Part shown: in pieces, positions 1-5,512 of the stretch
How positions within the stretch are numbered: position 1 is the stretch's first letter
Layout of the letters: every line of letters begins with the position of its first letter
Origin: Thermoplasmata archaeon
Lineage (GTDB): Archaea; Thermoplasmatota; Thermoplasmata; Thermoplasmatales; Thermoplasmataceae
Assembly: GCA_021804185.1 (NCBI GenBank)
Contig: JAJZKL010000032.1
Coordinates: forward strand, 1 to 7,871
Reading direction: 5' to 3'
DNA: 7,871 nt
Program-made: the position numbers and the translations under genes
The notes under the pieces: generated by a model
What the model was told of the DNA's origin: nothing
The model's database searches: none
The model's input: only the letters and a program-made list of their open reading frames with translations

Positions 1-210
1 ACCAGCGATAAGTTATATCTTAAGTTCGCGGACGAATTTGAAAGGAAATTTGTAAACCAGGGGAGAATGGAGGACCGTAGCATAGAAAAAACACTTGACC
101 TTGGCTGGGAAATACTCTCGCAGCTTCCTGTTTCTGACATGAAAAGACTGAAGAAGGAATACCTGACCAAGTACGGAAAGTGGCAAGAGGATAAAGATGC
201 AGTCTCTTGA
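1..210 (+). CDS. atpB: A-type ATP synthase subunit B, C-terminal fragment
   Basis: Frame 1 is open from the window edge to TGA at 208-210 and gives the last 69 residues of subunit B, the non-catalytic nucleotide-binding subunit of the A1 head. The fragment is the helical C-terminal domain. It carries the family's closing pattern, with a stretch reading [13 protein letters not shown], then [17 protein letters not shown] and a basic helix before the stop. Known family members alternate with subunit A in an A3B3 hexamer on the cytoplasmic side of the membrane. The start and the nucleotide-binding domain lie upstream of the window. The end overlaps the start of subunit D by 14 bases in another frame, consistent with translational coupling. 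The assignment rests on the C-terminal motif and on the subunit D gene that follows directly. Confidence 0.9.
   Translation, partial: TSDKLYLKFADEFERKFVNQGRMEDRSIEKTLDLGWEILSQLPVSDMKRLKKEYLTKYGKWQEDKDAVS
187..192 (+). promoter_or_regulatory. Shine-Dalgarno site for subunit D
   Basis: GAGGAT ends four bases before the ATG at 197 and lies inside the 3' end of the subunit B gene. It supports 197 as the start of subunit D despite the overlap with atpB. Confidence 0.6.
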
Positions 211-838
211 TGTAAGGCCGACAAGAATTGAACTGATAAAGACGAACCGGAGAATCAAGCTGGCAGCCAGAGGACTCGATCTCCTGAAGATGAAAAGATC
301 AGCGCTCGTCATGGAATTCTTCACCATTGCGCGCGAGATAAGAGGCATGAGGGAGAACCTGCGGAAGGACGTTGAGGATGCCATAGATTCATTCAAGATT
401 GCAGAAATACTTGATGGCACAATGAATGTTGAACGCGTGGCAAATATGTCCGCGGATTCAACCGTCAACATATCTACCAAGAACGTGATGGGGGTCAAGG
501 TCCCGGAAGTTGGCATTAATTATTCCAAGAGTGTCCTCACGGACAGGTATCGGGCAGTTGCCGTACCGACAGCAATAAATGATTCCATAACAAGATTTGA
601 GAAGATATTCAGGCTCATAATAGAAATTGCCGAAAAGGAAAACTCGATGAGGAAACTGCTTTATGAGATAGATAAGACCAAGAGGAGATCCAATGCCATT
701 GAGAATATCCTGATACCGGGACTGAAGGAGTCGGCGAAATACATAAAAATGAGGCTGAGTGAGATAGAGAGGGATACTTTCACTACATTGAAGATAATCA
801 AGAAGAAAATGGAGAATTCCGAGGGGGGATCACAATGA
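197..838 (+). CDS. atpD: A-type ATP synthase subunit D (central stalk)
   Basis: This 213-residue protein matches the V/A-type ATPase subunit D family in length and sequence. Near the N-terminus it has [19 protein letters not shown] (residues 8-26) followed by DLLKMKR. Near the C-terminus it has [16 protein letters not shown] followed by a long charged helix. In the family these two ends form an antiparallel coiled coil that rotates inside the A3B3 head and couples ATP chemistry to the membrane rotor. The middle (about residues 75-125) is the variable, less helical insert. ATG 197 is preceded by GAGGAT and overlaps atpB by 14 bases. The stop TGA overlaps the start of the next gene in an ATGA arrangement (835-838). 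One small deviation is Ser where the family usually has Val in the C-terminal RRVNALE-type motif. Confidence 0.95.
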   Translation: MQSLDVRPTRIELIKTNRRIKLAARGLDLLKMKRSALVMEFFTIAREIRGMRENLRKDVEDAIDSFKIAEILDGTMNVERVANMSADSTVNISTKNVMGVKVPEVGINYSKSVLTDRYRAVAVPTAINDSITRFEKIFRLIIEIAEKENSMRKLLYEIDKTKRRSNAIENILIPGLKESAKYIKMRLSEIERDTFTTLKIIKKKMENSEGGSQ

Positions 839-1002
839 AGACATATGAGAAATTCATCAGGAAACCGGACTACGGTTCGATAACCGATGAGTCAAGGGAT
901 GCCCTGCGAAGATTCAGGCGGGTCAGGGCTGGGATCAGGGCAATCACTCTTGCTGGTGGACTTGCCTCTGTTGCGATAGTGTGGCTTCTTGTGGTGAATT
1001 GA
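835..1002 (+). CDS. Small single-span membrane protein inside the ATP synthase operon, unrecognised
   Basis: This 55-residue ORF starts with ATG at 835, sharing the bases ATGA with the stop of subunit D, and ends with TGA at 1000-1002. The run GAGGGGGGAT at 821-830 can act as its Shine-Dalgarno site. The N-terminal half is polar ([14 protein letters not shown] and on), followed by an arginine-rich stretch RRFRRVRAGIR (about residues 25-35). A hydrophobic helix then runs to the end, containing ITLAGGLASVAIVWLLVV. By the positive-inside rule the N-terminus should be cytoplasmic and the helix C-terminally anchored. I do not recognise a family. Its place between D and H, with coupled translation, suggests a small accessory or assembly subunit of the enzyme. 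In Methanosarcina a small gene (ahaG) also follows subunit D, but no similarity can be claimed from the sequence alone. Confidence 0.75.
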   Translation: MKTYEKFIRKPDYGSITDESRDALRRFRRVRAGIRAITLAGGLASVAIVWLLVVN

Positions 1003-1003
1003 T

Positions 1004-1011
1004 GGAGGTGA
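1004..1011 (+). promoter_or_regulatory. Strong Shine-Dalgarno site that fixes the TTG start of subunit H
   Basis: GGAGGTGA is a near-perfect complement to the archaeal 16S rRNA 3' end and sits six bases before TTG at 1018. The ATG at 1002 is in another frame and stops after seven codons. An in-frame TGA at 1009-1011 limits any upstream extension. The site therefore points to TTG 1018 as the true start. Confidence 0.8.
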
Positions 1012-1017
1012 CTGGCA

Positions 1018-1341
1018 TTGAATAATGATCTGGAATACCTGAAAGAGATAAAAGAAACGGAAGACAGCGCGGAAAGCGATATCCGGAACCTGGCGGCAGA
1101 ACAGGAGAGACAGCTGGCTGAGTTGCGTTCAAAACTGGAGGAAGAGATCAAGCACAAAACCGAAGAACTCCAGAAACTATACGACGAAGCAATGCAGAGT
1201 TCAGAAACAGTTTCCAGGGGAAAGGCACAGCACATACTGGATGAAGCGAGGAAGAAGGCGGATGCAATGAAGCTGGAACTTACCAATGAATCAATTAAAA
1301 AGATGGTCATCGAAGAGATAATGAAATATCTGGAAGGATAA
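1018..1341 (+). CDS. ahaH: A-type ATP synthase subunit H (peripheral stalk)
   Basis: This is a 107-residue, almost wholly helical and highly charged protein. Residues 3-75 show a coiled-coil pattern with Glu/Lys-rich heptads (DLEYLKEIKETEDSAESD, then LAELRSKLEEEIKHKTEELQ). An Ala-rich stretch with DEARKKADAMKLE and a short C-terminal helix ending MKYLEG follow. Length, composition and position fit the archaeal subunit H (AhaH) family. That subunit pairs with subunit E to form the peripheral stalks holding the A3B3 head against rotation. The start is TTG, supported by a strong Shine-Dalgarno site and an in-frame stop just upstream. The next in-frame ATG is too far inside. Four bases separate its stop from the subunit I start. 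Coiled coils are weak evidence on their own, so the assignment leans on the operon context. Confidence 0.85.
   Translation: MNNDLEYLKEIKETEDSAESDIRNLAAEQERQLAELRSKLEEEIKHKTEELQKLYDEAMQSSETVSRGKAQHILDEARKKADAMKLELTNESIKKMVIEEIMKYLEG
1332..1338 (+). promoter_or_regulatory. Shine-Dalgarno-like site for subunit I
   Basis: GGAAGGA lies seven bases before ATG 1346, within the last codons of subunit H. It supports the more upstream of the two possible starts of subunit I (1346 rather than the in-frame ATG at 1367). Confidence 0.5.
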
Positions 1342-1345
1342 AGAA

Positions 1346-3283
1346 ATGGTCCTGAAACCGGAGCGCATGGTCAGAATACGCATATTAGCTGCGAACAGCA
1401 GGAAAAAGCAGATAATTTCAGCTCTTCACAACGCAGAGGCAATGCAGATGGAGCCAGTAAGCCAGGATTTTTCTGCTTTTCTGTCAACGTCGTCACAGGA
1501 CAGCGCCGGCAGTGAGGTAAGCGACCAGCTTCAGAGAATGAGAGGGTTCGAAGCCGCTCTTCCTTTTATTCAACCTGCAGGAAAGGCAAGTTTCTCCTCC
1601 ACAGCCGAGATGATAGCAAGGGCAAAGGAAATAAGGATCGATGATGAAATCAGGATGCTGAAGAATTCCGAGGAGGCTGTCAAGGCAGACCTAAGGGATA
1701 TAGAGAACCGGATGTCTGTTGTTGAAGTCATCAGGGATCTTGACTACGACATGTCCATATTCAACAATCCGGTAATACAGTCCTACCTCGCATCCGAAAT
1801 GGGCGATGAACAGGCAGTAGCCATATCAGAGAAAATTCCTGGAAGCATAATAGTAACGGTTAGCGACGGGTATCGTATCATTTCAGTGCCACCCCATTCT
1901 GTACAGGAACTTGCCAAGGCAGCAAACGAACTTTCCATTCATCTTTCTCACATTCCCGAGGTATCAGGAAAACCAGTGGAGTATTACCGTATACTAAATG
2001 AGAAAATGAAGGAGAAACTTGTCTCCCTTGAAGATATAAACCATTCACTGAAGGAACTTTCTGAAAAATATTACCAGATCATCCTGCAGCTCAGGGAAGC
2101 GCTTGAAATTGAATCAAGGAAGGCGGATCTTGCAAACCACCTGCTGGAAAACAGGGACGTGTTTGCCATCGAAGGATGGGTTCCGGACTCAAGGCTTGAT
2201 GAGCTGGACAGAACCGTGAACATGGTTTCTGAAGGTATGTATATCCTGTCCCATGTGGAATCCAAGGAAGAGCCACCGACTCTGCTGAATAACCCGAAAC
2301 ATACAAGGCTGTTTGAGTTCTTCATTAAGTTCTATTCTCTTCCGCAGGGGACGGAATATGACCCGACGGTCATATTTGCAATTATATTTCCTTTCTTTTT
2401 CGGGTTGATGGTCGGGGACTGGGGTTACGGCATAATCATACTGCTAATGTCCCTCTGGATCATTCACCGCCTGGATCACCCGGTTACTAAGAGCAGGATA
2501 CCACACGCCCTTTCCGGATTTGTCCTGATGATCATGAAGCCGGGGTCCCTCAAGGTGGTGGCCCGCGCCCTGATTCCCGGTTCCATAGTAGCCATAGCTA
2601 CGGGAATCGTTTTCAACGCATTCTTCGGATTCCACATCCTGCCGTTCACGTTATACGACCCCATAAAGAATATAGGGAAGCTTCTTCTGTTTTCAGGCTT
2701 TGTAGGCATAGCTATGGTCTCCTTTGGCCTCGTACTGGGTATCATAAACGAACACGCGCATGGGCACAATAAAGGGGCCATCGGAAAAATTGGATGGCTT
2801 TTCCTCGCATGGGGAATCACGCTGATTGGATTGCTGATGATATACCGCAGCCTCAGCCTCTCTAACCCAATAAGCGAGTCAACGGTCGCCATAGCACTGC
2901 TGATCGCCGGCATTGTAATGATAGCGGCAACAGAAAAGACCCAGGGGCTGATGGAGATACCGTCCATAATCAGCCACGTTCTGTCATACCTGAGGATTAT
3001 AGGCATACTGCTTGCCTCTGTGATCCTTGCATCCGTCATTGACCTGATATTCGAAAAGGGGATGGCCAAGTCTCCGATATTTGCAGCTGTGGCGGTTATT
3101 GTTCTTATTGTCGGGCAGATATTCAACCTGGCAATAGCGGTCTTCGAACCGGGCATACAGGGGGCAAGGTTGCTTTTTGTTGAATTTTTCTCCAAGTTTT
3201 ACAAAGGAAATGGAAAAAGCTTCAAGCCTTTCTCTTCAAGAAGGAAGTACACAGTACCCTATGATTCCATTAAAAAGGACTAG
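1346..3283 (+). CDS. atpI: A-type ATP synthase subunit I (membrane stator, subunit a homologue)
   Basis: The 645-residue protein has the two-part build of the V/A-type ATPase 116-kDa/subunit I family. The N-terminal half (about residues 1-335) is a soluble, partly coiled-coil arm that binds the peripheral stalks. The C-terminal half has about eight membrane helices. Family landmarks are visible: DPT (339-341) followed by FPFFFGLMVGDWGYG; the EIPSIISHVLSYLR segment with Arg550, which aligns with the essential proton-channel arginine; a second Arg608; and the closing LLFVEFFSKFYKGNGKSF. This subunit forms the half-channels that let protons reach the rotor ring. ATG 1346 fits the family's MVLKPERM-type beginning. 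It is the last gene of the operon here, with no T-rich terminator before the convergent gene 6 bp away. His residues usual in helix 8 are Gln here (591 and about 605). Confidence 0.95.
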   Translation: MVLKPERMVRIRILAANSRKKQIISALHNAEAMQMEPVSQDFSAFLSTSSQDSAGSEVSDQLQRMRGFEAALPFIQPAGKASFSSTAEMIARAKEIRIDDEIRMLKNSEEAVKADLRDIENRMSVVEVIRDLDYDMSIFNNPVIQSYLASEMGDEQAVAISEKIPGSIIVTVSDGYRIISVPPHSVQELAKAANELSIHLSHIPEVSGKPVEYYRILNEKMKEKLVSLEDINHSLKELSEKYYQIILQLREALEIESRKADLANHLLENRDVFAIEGWVPDSRLDELDRTVNMVSEGMYILSHVESKEEPPTLLNNPKHTRLFEFFIKFYSLPQGTEYDPTVIFAIIFPFFFGLMVGDWGYGIIILLMSLWIIHRLDHPVTKSRIPHALSGFVLMIMKPGSLKVVARALIPGSIVAIATGIVFNAFFGFHILPFTLYDPIKNIGKLLLFSGFVGIAMVSFGLVLGIINEHAHGHNKGAIGKIGWLFLAWGITLIGLLMIYRSLSLSNPISESTVAIALLIAGIVMIAATEKTQGLMEIPSIISHVLSYLRIIGILLASVILASVIDLIFEKGMAKSPIFAAVAVIVLIVGQIFNLAIAVFEPGIQGARLLFVEFFSKFYKGNGKSFKPFSSRRKYTVPYDSIKKD

Positions 3284-3289
3284 GGAGTG

Positions 3290-3940
3290 TCAATTCTCAT
3301 CCTCCGGTATGATTACAAACGGATTCAGGCAGAAGGGGTTTGAAAGCGTGTCTGTCCTGAACCTTACTGTTCTGCCTCCCTTGATCTTCATGCGCCATCC
3401 GGATTCACGTCTCATCCTCCTGAGGTTTTTCCGCACCATGTCCTCAAATTCTGCCGAAGTATTTTTGTTGCCTGAGATTGACATGGACACGATAAATGAG
3501 AACCTCTTCTCCCTACTGAACCTCCCTGTGTAGCTCCGTATCTTTACGGCATAGCGAAGGGTGCTTCCTTCGACCGGTCCCATGAAATTCACGACCGAGG
3601 CGATCAGCGAACTGAAGTGAAACTCCTTCACGCGCCTGTTCAGGAATGAATTCACCAGGATAAGCCTCATCTCCCCGCTGAGCTCGGGAGGATCCGCCTT
3701 CTCGAGTTCACAGGCGTATAACTTCCTGAAGAACTCCCGGATGTTCGCATGATCCTGCAGCGAGGTGCTGTAAACATAGAACTCTGTACGATCACCCCCC
3801 GGAATGGCCACGAATATATTTTCTTCGTTGCGCGACGGTATCAGAAGGTATGATCTGTCCCTGTAAAGCAGCATATCGGTTTGCACATCCGAGCTAGTGA
3901 ACACCAGTCTTGACCACTTCCCTGCATCTGTATTGATCAT
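3290..3940 (-). CDS. Hypothetical protein, 216 residues, unrecognised
   Basis: The ORF runs from ATG (complement of 3938-3940) to TGA (complement of 3290-3292). I do not recognise a family. No signal peptide or membrane helix is apparent, so it is probably cytoplasmic. The first half alternates short hydrophobic strands and turns (LLYRDRSYLLIPS, NIFVAIPGGDRTEFYVYST), suggesting a mixed alpha/beta fold, followed by a helical stretch (REFFRKLYACELEKADPPEL). The C-terminal third is strongly basic: residues 170-195 contain about twelve Arg/Lys (KNLRRMRRE and on to KIKGGRTVRFR). This could contact nucleic acid or acidic lipids. It ends 6 bp from the end of subunit I and diverges from the small membrane protein gene. 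A weak TATA-like ATCAATAA lies about 25 bases upstream. A Thermoplasmatales-restricted protein is likely but unproven. Confidence 0.7.
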   Translation of the reverse strand: MINTDAGKWSRLVFTSSDVQTDMLLYRDRSYLLIPSRNEENIFVAIPGGDRTEFYVYSTSLQDHANIREFFRKLYACELEKADPPELSGEMRLILVNSFLNRRVKEFHFSSLIASVVNFMGPVEGSTLRYAVKIRSYTGRFSREKRFSFIVSMSISGNKNTSAEFEDMVRKNLRRMRRESGWRMKIKGGRTVRFRTDTLSNPFCLNPFVIIPEDEN

Positions 3941-3942
3941 TT

Positions 3943-3964
3943 GCGGTTATCCAGCGGCGGTTAT
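3943..3964. repeat. 8-bp tandem direct repeat in a divergent promoter region
   Basis: GCGGTTAT occurs at 3943-3950 and again at 3957-3964, separated by CCAGCG (14-bp period). On the minus strand the copies read ATAACCGC and begin three bases before the start codon of the 216-residue protein. They therefore overlap its expected transcription start and TATA region and could be regulator half-sites. Chance is not excluded. Confidence 0.35.
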
Positions 3965-4027
3965 TGATGTTTTTCCGTCTGAGCGTCCGTCCTTGTCTAC
4001 AGTAGATCGATACTCATTACAAAAGTG

Positions 4028-4033
4028 TTTTAT
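4028..4033 (+). promoter_or_regulatory. TATA-like box for the four-helix membrane protein
   Basis: TTTTAT, preceded by the purine-rich AAAAG, is centred about 27 bases upstream of ATG 4058. That is the distance expected for a leaderless archaeal transcript. It argues against a GTG start at 4025, which would lie upstream of the box. Confidence 0.4.
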
Positions 4034-4057
4034 CCCTCCAGCAGCATGCTGAAATAC

Positions 4058-4441
4058 ATGTTCAACATAGTATTCACAGCGGCTTTCGCACTCGGACTTA
4101 TTGTCGTGGCTTTCCTCTCATGGCTTGTCGCTTCAGTTGCGATCTGGATGGCATCCGATGCTATCTCAAGAAAGATATCATTCGGTAGGGCCATGTTCAT
4201 CTCACTTGCTTCCGTCATCGTATTTCTAGTGCTTGAATTCCTCTTCGGACTTATCAACCCGATCCTTGGTGTAATATTCGGGCTCCTCGGTGTACTGTAT
4301 GTAATCAAGACTGAACTTCACACGGGGTGGGTAAAAGCATTCGTCATAGCGATTATTGCGCTGATAGTATTCCTTATCCTTGAAATAATCCTGTCAGCAC
4401 TGGTAGGCATAACGCTGCTGATACCAGCTGCGTTTCACTAG
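4058..4441 (+). CDS. Small conserved-type integral membrane protein with four helices
   Basis: A 127-residue, very hydrophobic protein with helices at about residues 4-32, 46-65, 68-83 and 94-122. Short polar loops contain SDAISRKISFGRA (33-45) and KTELHTGWVKA (84-94). The pattern VFLVLEFL (55-62) recurs as VFLILEII (104-111), each preceded by a G-x-x-A loop motif, so the protein looks like two copies of a helix-loop-helix unit with a membrane glutamate in each (Glu60, Glu109). It resembles in general style small archaeal membrane proteins of unknown function; no activity can be assigned. In-frame starts also exist at GTG 4025 and ATG 4046. ATG 4058 was chosen because of the TATA-like box 27 bases upstream and because the first helix begins at once. 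It converges on the epimerase with a 14-bp gap. Confidence 0.7.
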   Translation: MFNIVFTAAFALGLIVVAFLSWLVASVAIWMASDAISRKISFGRAMFISLASVIVFLVLEFLFGLINPILGVIFGLLGVLYVIKTELHTGWVKAFVIAIIALIVFLILEIILSALVGITLLIPAAFH

Positions 4442-4455
4442 TCTCAGAAGCAGTG

Positions 4456-5406
4456 TTAAGGATTCTGGGCCAGGGTTTCCTCAACAGCCAGTTCAACAGC
4501 CGCGTCGCTGCTGTACCTGTTTTTCCAGCCAGTGGACAGGAGTTTGTCGATTGCCAGCTGTGCCACCTTCACATCCCCTTTCCATCCCCTGCCGTCTATT
4601 CCTCCGGTAAAATCATATTTGACTTTCCCCAGATGCATCTTCTCCACGACCGTATCAGCAATTTTCCTCACGGATGTGGTTCCAGGGTTCCCAAGGTTGT
4701 AAATGTCGGTCGCCTTGCTCCTCTCATGAACGTGAACCATGGAGGCTATGCAGTCTGTGACGTGAAGATATGACTTCCTCTGGCTCCCATCGCCTAGGAT
4801 CTCGAGCCTATCCCTGTCCCGGCGCAGCTTGTAGATGAAGTCGAAAATGACGCCATGCGTTGAATTCCTCCCTACAATGTTAGCGAATCTGAATATGGTA
4901 CCCCTTATCCCGTAATAGTGTGAATAAGCCGTTATGAAGCCTTCACCAGACATCTTGGACGCGCCGTATGAGGATATTGGCATATAGGGGCCGAAGCTCT
5001 CCGGGGTTGGCAATACATCTGTCTCCCCGTAGACTGTGGAGCTGGAAGCAAAGAGGATTTCTGCTGTTCCGGTTTTCCGCATCCACTCAAGAAGGTTGAA
5101 TGTTCCAAGGACGTTATTCCTGAAATCCGTTCCTGGGCTGACTGATCCACCCCTCACGTCAGAATTTGCAGCCAGGTGGATCACGATATCAGCTTTCTCC
5201 ATTCTGTCCAGAGATCCCACTTCTGCAATGTCAGCTTTCAGGAACCTGAAATTGCTGTTCTTCCTGAAGCCGGAGATGTAGCGTTCGTCCACGTTTGATA
5301 AGTTGTCCACTACTGTTACACGATTCCCCTTGATCAGGTACCCGGCCATATTTGATCCTATGAAACCTGCCCCGCCGGTTATGATTATGTCTTTATCTGC
5401 AAACAT
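4456..5406 (-). CDS. GalE-like NAD-dependent sugar-nucleotide epimerase/dehydratase
   Basis: This 316-residue protein is an extended short-chain dehydrogenase. The NAD-binding glycine motif TGGAGFIG is at residues 10-17 and the acidic end of strand 2 is VVDNLS (Asp34). LAANSDV (78-84) and the NNVLGTFNLLE helix follow. The catalytic residues are Ser122/Ser123 in FASSSTVYGE, with Tyr147 and Lys151 in the YGASK motif. The substrate-domain signature RFANIVGRN and the ILGDGSQRKSYLHVTD segment resemble archaeal UDP-glucose 4-epimerases. The likely reaction is C4 epimerisation of a UDP-hexose in the cytoplasm, feeding glycan or glycolipid synthesis; the exact sugar, or a dehydratase activity, cannot be read from the sequence. 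The length is complete for the family. It is a single-gene unit with a TATA box placed for a leaderless transcript from ATG 5406. Confidence 0.9.
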   Translation of the reverse strand: MFADKDIIITGGAGFIGSNMAGYLIKGNRVTVVDNLSNVDERYISGFRKNSNFRFLKADIAEVGSLDRMEKADIVIHLAANSDVRGGSVSPGTDFRNNVLGTFNLLEWMRKTGTAEILFASSSTVYGETDVLPTPESFGPYMPISSYGASKMSGEGFITAYSHYYGIRGTIFRFANIVGRNSTHGVIFDFIYKLRRDRDRLEILGDGSQRKSYLHVTDCIASMVHVHERSKATDIYNLGNPGTTSVRKIADTVVEKMHLGKVKYDFTGGIDGRGWKGDVKVAQLAIDKLLSTGWKNRYSSDAAVELAVEETLAQNP

Positions 5407-5427
5407 TGGTTGGAGAATTTGTGGGAA

Positions 5428-5435
5428 TATATAAA
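5428..5435 (-). promoter_or_regulatory. TATA box of the epimerase gene
   Basis: On the minus strand TTTATATA is centred about 26 bases upstream of the start codon at 5406. This is the canonical spacing for archaeal box A and places transcription initiation at or next to the A of the ATG. It is the clearest promoter in the window and also confirms the start codon. Confidence 0.75.
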
Positions 5436-5482
5436 TAATCCAATGTACACTGCGCTGGAAACTTTCATTTCACATTATGTGC

Positions 5483-5488
5483 TATATT
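5483..5488 (+). promoter_or_regulatory. TATA-like box upstream of the 5513 small ORF
   Basis: TATATT within GCTATATTCAG is centred about 27 bases before ATG 5513. It would start a transcript running through the inverted-repeat region into the Nudix gene. No good purine-rich BRE precedes it, so confidence is limited. Confidence 0.4.
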
Positions 5489-5512
5489 CAGTCGCCTTCA
5501 GTTGTTGTTTTT

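Noticed and set aside
13..516. 167-codon minus-strand ORF across subunits B and D
   Set aside because: Antisense to two well-supported ATP synthase genes; no motif and no start signal.
870..1310. 146-codon minus-strand ORF opposite subunit H
   Set aside because: It is a shadow of the Glu/Lys/Ala-rich coiled coil: the antisense product is low-complexity Ser/Ala/Leu with no motif, and subunit H is well supported on the other strand.
2476..3195. 239-codon minus-strand ORF opposite subunit I
   Set aside because: Long, but exactly antisense to the membrane half of subunit I, whose family motifs are clear. It has no promoter or ribosome site and no recognisable domain.
3177..3533. 118-codon plus-strand ORF over the end of subunit I
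   Set aside because: It overlaps the end of subunit I out of frame and the 3' end of the minus-strand 216-residue gene, with no ribosome site and no protein-like pattern.
4025..4057. GTG 4025 as the start of the four-helix membrane protein
   Set aside because: The codon lies upstream of the TATA-like box that best serves this gene and has no ribosome site; ATG 4058 has promoter spacing in its favour. ATG 4046 remains possible.
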